A DNA stretch of 64,000 nucleotides from NCBI GenBank assembly GCA_034435035.1, contig DAOTXW010000025.1:1-64000 (forward strand). Direction: 5' to 3'. Source of the DNA: JAHEME01 sp034435035. GTDB taxonomy: Bacteria; Chloroflexota; Anaerolineae; Aggregatilineales; UBA3940. The notes under the pieces were generated by a model that worked only from the letters and a program-made list of their open reading frames with translations, was not told where the DNA came from and did no database searches. The position numbers were made by a program, and so were the translations under genes. Positions 16,259 through 24,942 of this stretch are shown piece after piece; position 1 is the first letter of the stretch; every line of letters starts with the position of its first letter.

Positions 16259-17596
16259 TCACTCCTGCCCGGACAGCAGCGCGCCGATCGCTTCCGCAGC
16301 CAGCGCATGCCCGCGCACAGAAAAATGCCCGTCCTCCACGATGTACAGCCCTTCATCCTTATGTTCGCTGAAGATCGGCAGCAGGTCAAGGCAGGTATAA
16401 CCGCCCGCCGCGCAGAAGTCCGCCAGGATGGCCTGCGGCCGCCCGGTGGCCTGCACCACGTCCCCGCCGGTGACCTGCGTCATCTCCGGGATGATCACGA
16501 AGATCGTCTCCGCCCCGGCTGCCGCCGCCTCGTCATGCAGCGTCCGCAGATAGCCCAGCGTGCGGGCCACATCCTGCTCGTCCTCTGCAGACAGCGGGCG
16601 ATAGATGGCCGCATCGACGTTCCGCAGGGCCTCCGGCTCGGCGGGCAAACCCGCCCCGCGGCTGCCTGCATCGAGCGCGGCGCACAGCGGCGCGGCGATC
16701 TGCTCGGCGGCGACAGCCGGCAGCCGCGGCGGCCACAGGTGCGGTTCATCCCCGCGCTCCAGATGGAGGATCCCCTTGCGGGCATCCCAGACCTCGCGCC
16801 GGGCCAGGTCTACCTCCGGCTTCAGGCCGGCGACCGCCCCATCCGGGCCGATCAGGATGCGATCCTGGTGGTACAGCCGGGCGTCATCTGAGAAGTCGTT
16901 GCCCACAAAGACCATCACGATGACCACATCGGGCCGGTAGGTGGGCGCGAAGGTGCGGTAGACCAGCAGGTAGCGCAGCGGCCCGAAGCCGCTCATGCCC
17001 AGGTTAAGCACATGGGCCGCGCCGGGCTGCCCGGCGTTGAGTGCCGCCTCCAGCTGCACACTCAGGTTCTCATCCGGCTCGACCTGCTGTCCCTCCACGA
17101 ACGAATCGCCCAGCAGCATGATGCGCCGCGCCCCGTCCGGCGGCGTGCTGCCCTGCGGGGTTCGGATCACGATCCCCTGCCCGTCGGTGACAAAGGTGTG
17201 CCCGAAGCGCTCGTAGCGGCTGTCGGCGGGCCGCCACGACCCGATGACCGGATGGGCGGCGATGCGGAGGTTTTCCACCGTGCGGCGCTCCACCGGGAAG
17301 GCGGCCCGTACCATGATCTCCAGCAGCAGCAGCGCCAGCCCGATCCCGAAGGCCAGCGGGGCCAGCCGCTCCAGCAGGGCGCGCAGGCGGGCCTCATCCA
17401 GCCGGAGCGCCGCGGCCCACAGCAGCAGGCCCGCAGCGCCCATCAGCAGCGCCGCCGCCAGCGCCGGGATCGAGACGCGCCCGGCGATCAGCGGGCCGCA
17501 GCCGAAGCCCGACCGGCGGGCGGCCAGCAGCAGCGCCGCCCCCAGGAATGGCAGGCCGCCGGCCATCAGAATCACTCTGGCGGGAGAAAGCCGCAT
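16259..17596 (-). CDS. SGNH/GDSL-like hydrolase with N-terminal membrane helices
   Basis: 445 residues. Three or four hydrophobic helices lead (ARVILMAGGLPFLGAALLLA, AALLMGAAGLLLWAAALRL, PLAFGIGLALLLLEIMV), followed by an extracellular or periplasmic SGNH domain: block I IMLLGDSFVEGQ, block II GMSGFGPLRYLL, block III VFVGNDFSDD, block V VEDGHFSVRGHALAAEAI. It could act as an O-acetyl-esterase or transferase on the wall or on polysaccharide. The ATG at 17596 follows GAGGGG, with TACAAT about 40 nt upstream; earlier in-frame codons are not used. It heads the ftsW-mur cluster, 35 nt upstream of ftsW. Confidence 0.85.
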   Translation of the reverse strand: MRLSPARVILMAGGLPFLGAALLLAARRSGFGCGPLIAGRVSIPALAAALLMGAAGLLLWAAALRLDEARLRALLERLAPLAFGIGLALLLLEIMVRAAFPVERRTVENLRIAAHPVIGSWRPADSRYERFGHTFVTDGQGIVIRTPQGSTPPDGARRIMLLGDSFVEGQQVEPDENLSVQLEAALNAGQPGAAHVLNLGMSGFGPLRYLLVYRTFAPTYRPDVVIVMVFVGNDFSDDARLYHQDRILIGPDGAVAGLKPEVDLARREVWDARKGILHLERGDEPHLWPPRLPAVAAEQIAAPLCAALDAGSRGAGLPAEPEALRNVDAAIYRPLSAEDEQDVARTLGYLRTLHDEAAAAGAETIFVIIPEMTQVTGGDVVQATGRPQAILADFCAAGGYTCLDLLPIFSEHKDEGLYIVEDGHFSVRGHALAAEAIGALLSGQE

Positions 17597-17911
17597 CGCC
17601 CCTCGCAGTCTGGCGCAGGCTGCGCGCGCCCTATTGTAGCCGCCACCGCCGCCCGGGGAAACCCCCCGCCCCGCAGGGAGCCTTGCCCCGCTCAGGGATG
17701 CCCTGAATGCCGGGACGGAGCCGCTCAAGAAGTACGGAGCCTGCAAGTGGCTGTCGGCTGATCGCAGGAACGGGCCGGTGCCGTGCCCCGGCAGGGAAGG
17801 ATGCCCGCTGTTTAAGCCGGGGGGCGCCGGGGGGTCCCACTTGCGCGAGCGCGGCATTGGTGTAAGCTGGTGCGCAGGATTCATGCAGACGCGTCAAAGG
17901 AGACCCAGAAG

Positions 17912-18874
17912 ATGAGAAGAACAACCCTGCGAGCCATGCTGGCCGTTGCCGCTGTCCTGGCAGCGGCGGCGCTGGCCTGCAACGCTCCCACCGGTGGCCC
18001 CACCGACGCCGACTCCACCGCCACCGCTGTCGCCCTGGCGCTGACGACCATCGCGCAGGGAGGCGCCACCACCCCCCCTGACGAGGCCATCCCGCCGGGC
18101 GTCACGCCCACCGTCCTGGAGCCGCAGCAGCCAACCGGCCCGACGGCGACCATCGCGCCGCAGGCGTGCGCAGCCAAGGCGGTAGATCCCGTCAATGTCC
18201 GCACCGGGCCGAGCACTTATTACCCGATCCTGCGCATCATGCAGAAGGACGAGCAGAGCGCCGTCACCGGCCATAACGGCGACCGCACCTGGTACCAGAT
18301 CAGCGGCAACGGCTGGGTATCCGGCGCCTACCTGCAGCTGAGCGGCGACTGCGCCAATGTGCCGGTAGCGGCCTTCGGCCCGCCGCCTCCGACCCATACG
18401 CCGACTTACACCCCCACCCCGACGGCGACCGCCACCCCGACGGTGACCCCCACCGTGCCGACCAACACGCCGGCCGTGACGGCCACCTACACGCTGCCGC
18501 CGGCGGTGAGCATCGACTTCACGGCGGGCTACGCCGGGACGTGGTCGTGCGGCGCCATCGGGCGCGTCAGCTTCCAGATCATCAATACTGGCAGCGTGAC
18601 GCTGGAATCGATGCGCTACCGGCTGGAAGGCCCGATCGGCACTTACATCAATCAGGCGCAGCAGAATGCACCCTTTAAGAACGTGCCGTCCCAGGGCGAG
18701 CCGGACTGCGTGCAGGCTGGCTCCGAGTCGCTCAGCAGCGGCAACGCGCGCTGGGTGCACATGGTGGGCACCTCGCCGGGAGCCGGCGTCACCGGGCGGG
18801 CGATCATCAAGATGTGCTCACAGAATGATCTCGGCGGAGCCTGCAAGGAGATCACAGTCGATTTCACGTACTGA
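17912..18874 (+). CDS. Lipoprotein with SH3 domain and Thr/Pro linker
   Basis: Signal peptide with the lipobox AALAC (Cys about residue 23), then a linker rich in Thr/Pro. Residues about 90-150 form a bacterial SH3-like domain (VDPVNVRTGPSTYYPILRIM ... GDRTWYQISGNGWVSGAYLQL), the usual RTGPST opening. A second Pro/Thr linker (PTHTPTYTPTPTATATPT) leads to a C-terminal beta domain of about 110 residues with four Cys. The ATG at 17912 is chosen from an AAAGGAGA site. It probably sits on the outer face of the membrane and binds wall or surface ligands. Confidence 0.88.
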   Translation: MRRTTLRAMLAVAAVLAAAALACNAPTGGPTDADSTATAVALALTTIAQGGATTPPDEAIPPGVTPTVLEPQQPTGPTATIAPQACAAKAVDPVNVRTGPSTYYPILRIMQKDEQSAVTGHNGDRTWYQISGNGWVSGAYLQLSGDCANVPVAAFGPPPPTHTPTYTPTPTATATPTVTPTVPTNTPAVTATYTLPPAVSIDFTAGYAGTWSCGAIGRVSFQIINTGSVTLESMRYRLEGPIGTYINQAQQNAPFKNVPSQGEPDCVQAGSESLSSGNARWVHMVGTSPGAGVTGRAIIKMCSQNDLGGACKEITVDFTY

Positions 18875-18903
18875 TCGGGGACTCGCGCACTGCGCAGGGG
18901 CAG

Positions 18904-18937
18904 CAGGGGCAGGCTCGTCCGGGTCTGCCCCTGTTTT
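18904..18937 (+). terminator. Intrinsic terminator
   Basis: A perfect 9-bp stem CAGGGGCAG / CTGCCCCTG with a 12-nt loop, followed by TTTT, 30 nt after the lipoprotein gene. Confidence 0.88.
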
Positions 18938-19097
18938 CATAATGTGTGCTGCGCTGACCGACGCGCTACAATCCGGGCAGCCAAGCCATAAATCGCCCGG
19001 CCAGGGGCGGCTTCCCGCCGACCTGGACGCACGCGCAATAGCCCGTCACTTGAGTGCCGGGAGCTGATGAAAGAGAGCCGAAAGAAGGCGCACGTTC

Positions 19098-19676
19098 ATG
19101 ACTCAAACCGACATCCTGAGCAGCTTTTACCATCAACTGGAGCCAACCTTCCCGGCGCAGACTGAGCAGGCGGTGCGCGCTGCCAGCCCCGATCAGTTCG
19201 GCGGGGTGGCCTTCCGTTCCACCCTGTCGGTGCGTTCCATGATCTACGTCAGCCGCATCATCGAGAACGCGGTGATCAACAACCCGGTGGTGGCCGAAAT
19301 GCACGTCTCGTTCCAGTATTTCAGCCGCTTCGCCGCGCAGCTCAGGGTGTACCGCCGGGTGGCCGAGGCCGCCCGCGGGCTGTGGTTGTATGGCAAACCC
19401 GATGCGGAAGTCCCGCCGCTGCCACGCCTGACGCTGGTGAACACCGATGGCACCCCGCTGCTCAACTACTGGTGGGTGGTGGCCTATGGCCCCGGCCTGA
19501 GCATGTCGCTGCTGGCGGAGGAGATTCCCGGCCCCGGCGGCGATCTGAAGTCCCGGCAGTACCGCGGGTTCTACACCTTCGCGCAGGACGCCGCCTACCG
19601 CATCCTGCAGATCCTGCACCGCGCCTACCCGCAGCAGGTGAACGCCCCGGTCGCTCCGGGCAGCCTGCGCGACTGA
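19098..19676 (+). CDS. DICT-like sensory domain protein
   Basis: A 192-residue stand-alone protein. The segment TLSVRSMIYVSRIIENAVINNPVVAEMHVSFQYFSRF followed by QLRVYRRVAEAARGLWLYGKPDAE resembles the DICT domain, otherwise found in diguanylate cyclases and two-component proteins; an aromatic-rich second half (LLNYWWVVAYGPGLSMSLLAEE) would be the ligand-binding part. No output domain is attached. A TACAAT box at 18967-18972 may be its promoter, giving a leader of about 120 nt. The DICT assignment is by pattern only. Confidence 0.6.
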   Translation: MTQTDILSSFYHQLEPTFPAQTEQAVRAASPDQFGGVAFRSTLSVRSMIYVSRIIENAVINNPVVAEMHVSFQYFSRFAAQLRVYRRVAEAARGLWLYGKPDAEVPPLPRLTLVNTDGTPLLNYWWVVAYGPGLSMSLLAEEIPGPGGDLKSRQYRGFYTFAQDAAYRILQILHRAYPQQVNAPVAPGSLRD

Positions 19677-19752
19677 CAGGGTGCGGCGCGGACCGCCGGG
19701 GCGGACCTCCCCCGTGACTCGCTTCCCCTTCAGCCGCCGCGCCAATTCCGGG

Positions 19753-19758
19753 TATAAT
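19753..19758 (+). promoter_or_regulatory. -10 box of metalloprotease gene
   Basis: TATAAT, 49 nt before the ATG, with a poor -35 (TTCAGC, 19729-19734, 18-nt spacer). Confidence 0.5.
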
Positions 19759-19807
19759 GAAGGCATATCACGCCGGGCCAGAAAGAGCCGTAGTGAACAG
19801 GAAACCC

Positions 19808-21754
19808 ATGATGTTCAGAACTTTTCCCGCACCTGCTCTGCTGCGCGGTACCGCCGCCGCGCTGGCCGCCGCCCTGCTGCTGACGGCGGCCCCCGCGCTG
19901 GCCGCGCCCGCGGCAGCCGATGACGGCCCGCAGACCCCGCCCGGCGATGTCCGCTTCCCGCCCGAGCTGCCGGCGGACGGGCGCGCCGGCGTCGCGGGGG
20001 CGCCCGGCCTGGACGATACCAGCGCCTACATGCTGGGCAGCACCTACCTGAAGGTGATCTTCATCGAGAACACGCACACCAACTCCACCGAGGTCTGGAC
20101 GGCCGGCGAGCGGACCGAGGTGCAGGATGAGGTGGAGGACGCGCTGGCCTGGTGGGAGGCCACCGCCGTCAACTACGGCCTGAGCGCCGGCCCCGGCGGC
20201 GAGGTGGACTTCGTGACCGACGGCGACAGCTTCGAGACGGTCGACATCAGTATCAGCACCGAGCCGATCAGCGGCTCGTCCGGGCAGGGGCCGACCGGCG
20301 AGGGGCGCTGGATCGGCCCGGTGCTGACCGCCGAGGGCTACGCGGCCACCGGCGAGCTGACCAGCTACTACCCCGCCGGGCGCGCCTACGCCCATGACCT
20401 GCGGACGGCCAAGGGCACGGACTGGGCCTTCGTACTCTTAATGGTCGATTCCAGCAGCGACGGCGATGGCCGGTTCAGCGACGGCTGGTTCGCCTACAGC
20501 TACCTCAACGGCCCCTTCATGGTCATGACCTATGACAACGACGGCTGGGGCATCGATCGGATGGAGATCGTCATGGCGCACGAGATGGGGCATATCTTCG
20601 GCGCGCTGGACGAGTACGCCGGCAGCTGCAGCGACAACGACACGCACGGCTACCTGGTGGTGAAGAACAGCAACTGCGAGGCCGGCGGGGCCAGCGAAGA
20701 ATCGATGATGCGCAACGCGGCCAGCCAGGAGTTCTTCGCCTACCCCAACCACATCACCTCGACGCCGCACCGCCGCGCCATCGGCTGGCGGGACAGCGAC
20801 GGCGACGGGATCATGGACCCCATCGATACGGTCTCCCCCGGCCTGACGCCGTATGCGCCCGACCCGGCCTACACCGATACGCTGCTCTACACGCGGACGG
20901 CCAGCGTGCAGGCCTGGCGCACCAACGGGCAGACGGCCTGGGTCACCAACCAGGACGTCAGCTACCGGGCGGTCAACATCAACAGCCTGCTGGCGCTGGA
21001 CTTCAGCCACGACGGCGGCCCCTGGTCGCCGGTGACGCTCCTTTCTCCGCCCATCCAGCCCGACGAGACGACCGAGGACTACAGCTTCACGATCGGCGGG
21101 CTGAGCAGCGGGCCGGTCAGTGTGCAGGTGCGCGGCATCGACCGCTTCGGCAATATCCATCTCTCGACCGACACGGTCACCATCGACCTCGACCCGCCGC
21201 CCGTGCCGGTCACGGCCAGGCCCGAGGAGGGCAGCTTCACGTCCAAGCAGGCCGTCAAGCTCTCCTGCGAGTCGGCGCCGACCGCCACGAACTACCGCTT
21301 CCAGATCGCCACCGACCCGGGCTTCGACCCCGGCGACATCGTGGTCGATATGCAGTCGGACAAGTGCAAGCTCAAGACGGATAAGGACAGCCCGCTGCCC
21401 TTCGACGAATACTACTGGCGGGTCAGCGCGCTGGACGCCGGCGGCAATGAATCGGCCTTCAGCGCCCCGGTGTTCTTCACCATCACGCTGGCCAAGTCGC
21501 CGGAGCCGGGCGAGTCGGTGCCGGGCGGGCTGCCGGAATTCAAGTGGAAGAGCGTCAAGGGCGCGATCGGCTACCGGCTGGTGGTCAGCCAGAACGCCGA
21601 TCTGTCCGCGCCGGAGTTCACCGAGGACCTGACGGGCACGAAGTTCACGCCGGCTGCGCCGCTCGCCCCCGGCACGTACTACTGGGGCCTGAGCTACACG
21701 CTCAACGGCGTGGACTACACGTCCATGCCCACCTGGAGCTTCAGCGTGCCGTAG
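19808..21754 (+). CDS. Secreted metzincin-type zinc metalloprotease with Ig/Fn3-like domains
   Basis: 648 residues. A signal peptide ends near ALAAPA (about residue 33). The protease core contains HEMGHIFGALDEY (His258, Glu259, His262, Asp268), which fits HExxHxxGxxD with Asp as third zinc ligand, as in some metzincin clan members. Acidic loops (DSDGDGIMDPID) suggest calcium binding. From about residue 390 two or three beta-sandwich domains follow, with repeats ending in YYWRVSALD and YYWGLSYTL. The start is placed at 19808 from AGGAAACCC; the earlier ATG lies in the promoter. It presumably degrades extracellular protein. Confidence 0.85.
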   Translation: MMFRTFPAPALLRGTAAALAAALLLTAAPALAAPAAADDGPQTPPGDVRFPPELPADGRAGVAGAPGLDDTSAYMLGSTYLKVIFIENTHTNSTEVWTAGERTEVQDEVEDALAWWEATAVNYGLSAGPGGEVDFVTDGDSFETVDISISTEPISGSSGQGPTGEGRWIGPVLTAEGYAATGELTSYYPAGRAYAHDLRTAKGTDWAFVLLMVDSSSDGDGRFSDGWFAYSYLNGPFMVMTYDNDGWGIDRMEIVMAHEMGHIFGALDEYAGSCSDNDTHGYLVVKNSNCEAGGASEESMMRNAASQEFFAYPNHITSTPHRRAIGWRDSDGDGIMDPIDTVSPGLTPYAPDPAYTDTLLYTRTASVQAWRTNGQTAWVTNQDVSYRAVNINSLLALDFSHDGGPWSPVTLLSPPIQPDETTEDYSFTIGGLSSGPVSVQVRGIDRFGNIHLSTDTVTIDLDPPPVPVTARPEEGSFTSKQAVKLSCESAPTATNYRFQIATDPGFDPGDIVVDMQSDKCKLKTDKDSPLPFDEYYWRVSALDAGGNESAFSAPVFFTITLAKSPEPGESVPGGLPEFKWKSVKGAIGYRLVVSQNADLSAPEFTEDLTGTKFTPAAPLAPGTYYWGLSYTLNGVDYTSMPTWSFSVP

Positions 21755-21760
21755 CGTTTC

Positions 21761-21825
21761 ACCCCGGAGGGCACGGAGAAAGGCTGAAAAGCTGTGTCTC
21801 CGTGCCCTCCGGGGTTGATCTTTTC
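21761..21825 (+). terminator. Long inverted repeat, likely terminator
   Basis: A perfect 19-bp stem, ACCCCGGAGGGCACGGAGA (21761-21779) with its complement (21797-21815), a 17-nt loop and TTGATCTTTT after it. It begins 6 nt after the metalloprotease stop. Confidence 0.75.
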
Positions 21826-21834
21826 CCCTGCCGC

Positions 21835-21862
21835 TTGCGCCCCCTGCCCGCCCGCCTATACT
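21835..21862 (+). promoter_or_regulatory. Promoter of TPR gene
   Basis: TTGCGC (21835-21840), 16 nt, TATACT (21857-21862). Confidence 0.6.
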
Positions 21863-21904
21863 GAAGGTTCTACTGCTAATCCCGCTGTTCCGGTGGGGGG
21901 AACG

Positions 21905-23695
21905 ATGGGGTCCCTGGACGATCACCTTTCGCATCTGGAAGCTGCCGGACTGATCCAACTGGCCCAGCAAAACCCGGAGATGGAATACCTGTTCCGCCAC
22001 GCGCTGGTGCAGCAGGCCGCCTACGATTCGCTGCTGAAGCAGGATCGGCGGACGCTGCACCGGGCGGTGGGCGAGGCGCTGGAGGCCGCCTATCCTGACC
22101 GGCTGGATGAGCTGGCGGCGGTGCTGGGGGGGCACTTCGCCGAGGCCGGCGAGCCGGCCCGTGCGCTGGCTTACTTCACCCGCGCTGCCGATCAGGCTGC
22201 CGCCCGCTACGCCAACGCCGAAGCGGCCCTGCTGTACAACCAGGCGCTGGCGATCGCGCTGGCCGATGCGTCCCTGCCCGCCGATCTGATAGCTCTGTTC
22301 AGCGGCCTGGGCAAGGCGCTGCAGCATGACTCACGCCACGCCGAGGCGCTGGCTGTCTTCCAGCGCATGGAGCAGGCCGGGCAGGAGCGCGCCGACCGGC
22401 GGATGGCGCTGGCGGCCCTGCGCGGGCAGATCATCCTGCTGAGCACCTCGACGCCCGTCCATGATCCGGGGCGGGCTGCCGCGCTGGCCGAGCAGGCTCT
22501 GAGCATGGCCCGCGAGCTGGGCGACCGGCGCGAGGAAGCCTCCGTGCTGTGGAACCTGATGCTGATCGCCAAGTTCGACGGGCGCGCGCTCGACGCGGTG
22601 CGCTACGGCGAGGAGTCGCTGGCGGCGGCCCGCGAGGTGGCCGCCCGGACCGGCGACATCGAGCAGCTGGCTTATACGCTGAATGATCTGGCCACACACG
22701 CCTACCTGGATGCGGATAACCTTCAGGCGGCGGTGGCAGCGCTGCTGGAGGCCCGTGAACTGTGGCAGCGGCTGGGCGACCGCGCCATGCTGGCCGACAA
22801 CTACGCCAGCCTGGGCACCAGCTATGCCATGCTCGGTGAGGTTGAGGAAGGGCTGGCCCATATGCGGGTGGCCCGCCGCATCAGCGAGGAGATCGGCAAC
22901 CTGTGGGGCCAGTCGTTCAGCCGCTACACGGAGGGCGATATCTACCTGGAGCGCGGCGAGATCAGCCGCGGGCTGGCGGTGATGCAGGAATGCGTCACGC
23001 TCGGCGAGCAGGCGGGCTTCCTGTTTGCGCTGAGCTACACCGGCACCAATCTGAGCACCTACCTGGGGCGGCTGGGCCAGCCAGAGCGCGCCCTGGTGAT
23101 GTGCGAGGACATCGTCCGGCGCATCGAAACCGGTCTGCCGCACGCCCTGCCGGGGGCGCTGGCCGGTATGGCCCGCCTGCACCTGCTGCTCGGCAACGTG
23201 CCCGCCGCGGCTGAGGCCATGGCCCGGGCGGATCGGCTGCTGGCGCGGGATGCGCACATCCCTGTCTATGTGCGTGTCCAGACCGACATCCCACGGGGGG
23301 AGCTGGCGCTGGCCGAGGGCCGCCCCGCCGACGCGGCGGCAGAGGCCGGAGCGCTGGCCGACCTGCTGGCGCGAATAGGCGTGCCTACCTACGAGATCGA
23401 GGCGCGGCTGCTGCTGGCCCGGGCTCTGCTGGCACAGGGTCAGCCGGAGAAGGCCGCGGAGGCGCTGGCCCGCGCCCGGCAGGTGGCCGCTTCGCGGGGG
23501 CTGCGCCGCCTGCTGTGGGAGGTCCATGCCGCGCTGGCGGATCTGGCAGACCGGCAGGGCTTCGCGGAGGAAGCCGCCGTCCTGCGCACCGAGGCCGCCG
23601 GCCACCTGCGCTTCGTGATCGGCAACATCGACGAGCCAGACCTGCGGGCGGCCTTCACCGCCCTGCCCGCCGTCCGGGCGGTGCTGGAGGCGTGA
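21905..23695 (+). CDS. TPR-repeat protein, C-terminal half of an AAA/STAND-type regulator
   Basis: 596 residues of helical repeats (TPR-like; motifs such as ALAYFTRAADQAAARYANAE and ADNYASLGTSYAMLGEVEEG). The N-terminus, LEAAGLIQLAQQNPEMEYLFRHALVQQAAYDSLL, is the winged-helix segment that normally follows the NTPase of class III cyclase-associated or MalT-like STAND proteins, but no P-loop domain precedes it. The own promoter and the GGTGGGGGG site before the ATG argue that it is expressed as such. Either a stand-alone scaffold or a truncated regulator. It lies directly before a receiver-domain gene with its own promoter. Confidence 0.8.
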   Translation: MGSLDDHLSHLEAAGLIQLAQQNPEMEYLFRHALVQQAAYDSLLKQDRRTLHRAVGEALEAAYPDRLDELAAVLGGHFAEAGEPARALAYFTRAADQAAARYANAEAALLYNQALAIALADASLPADLIALFSGLGKALQHDSRHAEALAVFQRMEQAGQERADRRMALAALRGQIILLSTSTPVHDPGRAAALAEQALSMARELGDRREEASVLWNLMLIAKFDGRALDAVRYGEESLAAAREVAARTGDIEQLAYTLNDLATHAYLDADNLQAAVAALLEARELWQRLGDRAMLADNYASLGTSYAMLGEVEEGLAHMRVARRISEEIGNLWGQSFSRYTEGDIYLERGEISRGLAVMQECVTLGEQAGFLFALSYTGTNLSTYLGRLGQPERALVMCEDIVRRIETGLPHALPGALAGMARLHLLLGNVPAAAEAMARADRLLARDAHIPVYVRVQTDIPRGELALAEGRPADAAAEAGALADLLARIGVPTYEIEARLLLARALLAQGQPEKAAEALARARQVAASRGLRRLLWEVHAALADLADRQGFAEEAAVLRTEAAGHLRFVIGNIDEPDLRAAFTALPAVRAVLEA

Positions 23696-23706
23696 GGCGC
23701 CCGCGC

Positions 23707-23735
23707 TTGACATCCCCGGCGATCTTCTGCATACT
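23707..23735 (+). promoter_or_regulatory. Promoter of receiver-domain gene
   Basis: TTGACA (23707-23712), 17 nt, CATACT (23730-23735); starts 12 nt after the TPR gene stop. Confidence 0.78.
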
Positions 23736-23771
23736 TCATACCAACCCTGCCGGGAAGGGAGCCTGCCCGCG

Positions 23772-24167
23772 ATGGCCGATCCGATCCGGATACTGGTGGT
23801 GGACGACAACGCCGACGCGCGGGCCTTCCTCCATCGCCTGCTGACCTATGAGCCAGGGATGGATATCGCCGGCGAAGCCGCCAATGGCTTAGAGGCCATT
23901 GACAGCGTGCGCGAACTGGCCCCGCACGTCGTCCTGATGGACATCAACATGCCGGTGATGGATGGCATCACCGCCTGCGGCCACATCAAGCGCGAATTCC
24001 CCGCCGTTCAGGTGATCATCATCAGCGTGCAGGACGACATCGCCTCGCGCCATGATGCTGTCGCCCAGGGCGCTGATGCCTTCGTGGTCAAGCCCACCCC
24101 GCCAGAGGACCTGATCGATCTGATCGTGCGCGCCTACGCCGCCTACCAGCGGATCGCCGCCGGATGA
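23772..24167 (+). CDS. Single-domain response regulator (CheY-like)
   Basis: 131 residues, only a receiver domain. The acidic pair is Asp11/Asp12 (VVDDNAD), the phospho-acceptor Asp57 (VLMDINMP), the switch Ser85 (IIIS) and Lys107 (VVKPTPP). The C-terminal helix continues to the end with no DNA-binding domain, though the sequence is closer to NarL/CheB-type receivers than to true CheY. Its stop overlaps the nitroreductase start (ATGA). No partner kinase is adjacent; sensor kinases occur at 39.8 and 53.6 kb. Confidence 0.93.
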   Translation: MADPIRILVVDDNADARAFLHRLLTYEPGMDIAGEAANGLEAIDSVRELAPHVVLMDINMPVMDGITACGHIKREFPAVQVIIISVQDDIASRHDAVAQGADAFVVKPTPPEDLIDLIVRAYAAYQRIAAG

Positions 24168-24874
24168 CATCCACGGCCCCCTCCTTCGAGCCGCTGGTCT
24201 TCGAACGGCTGTCCGCTGAGGACAGCCTGCGCCGCTCGCAGGCCTTTCTGGAGACGATTCGCCGCCGCCGCACGGTGCGCGACTTCTCCCCGGAGCCGGT
24301 CCCCTTCGCGCTGATCGCCAATGCCATCGCGGCGGCGGGCAGCGCGCCTTCCGGCGCCAACCAGCAGCCGTGGACGTTCGTGGTGGTGAGCGATCCGGCG
24401 CTGAAGCGCCGCATCCGCGAGGCCGCTGAGGCCGAGGAGCGGGAGAGCTACGAGCGCCGGATGTCCGCCGAATGGCTGGCGGCGCTGGCCCCGCTGGGCA
24501 CGGACTGGCACAAGCCGCATCTGGAGATCGCGCCCTACCTGATCGCCGTCTTCCGCCAGGCTTACGGGCTGGCCCCCGATCCGCAGACCGGGCAGATGCG
24601 GCGGGTCAAGCACTACTACAGCGAGGAGTCGGTAGGCATCGCGGTCGGGGTGCTGCTGACCGCGCTTCACCTGTCCGGCCTGGCCACGCTGACCCATACC
24701 CCCAGCCCGATGGCCTTCCTGAGCGATATTCTGGAGCGGCCAGCTAACGAGCGCCCGTTTGTGCTGATCCCGGTCGGCTACCCGGCCCCGCAGGCCCGCG
24801 TGCCGCGCATCTCCCGCAAGGCACTGGATGAGATCATGGTGATCCGGGCGGGGGAGAGGAGCGATGAGAGATAA
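24164..24874 (+). CDS. Nitroreductase-family flavoprotein (iodotyrosine deiodinase-like)
   Basis: An FMN-dependent oxidoreductase of 236 residues. The FMN phosphate motif is RRRRTVRDFSPEPV, followed by AAGSAPSGANQQPWTFVVV, the usual S-PS-NQQPW block. The segment HYYSEESVGIAVGVLLTALHLSGLATLTHTPSPM and the final IPVGYPAPQARVP match the deiodinase/BluB-like branch rather than NfsA/B. The substrate is unknown. The start ATG overlaps the receiver gene stop by 4 nt, so the two are translationally coupled, an uncommon pairing. Confidence 0.92.
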   Translation: MTSTAPSFEPLVFERLSAEDSLRRSQAFLETIRRRRTVRDFSPEPVPFALIANAIAAAGSAPSGANQQPWTFVVVSDPALKRRIREAAEAEERESYERRMSAEWLAALAPLGTDWHKPHLEIAPYLIAVFRQAYGLAPDPQTGQMRRVKHYYSEESVGIAVGVLLTALHLSGLATLTHTPSPMAFLSDILERPANERPFVLIPVGYPAPQARVPRISRKALDEIMVIRAGERSDER

Positions 24875-24942
24875 TCAACGAGCAGCCAGCCTACTGCCAT
24901 TAGCCATCTGCTATCCCCCAGCACATCGGAGTTGAGATCCCC

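Noticed and set aside
16259..17884. Longer start for the SGNH hydrolase (MNPAHQLTP...)
   Set aside because: The extra 96 codons are Pro/Gly-rich, cross the TACAAT box, and GAGGGG marks the ATG at 17596.
20438..22327. 629-codon minus-strand frame across the metalloprotease and TPR genes
   Set aside because: It crosses a terminator and a promoter and is antisense to two genes with clear motifs.
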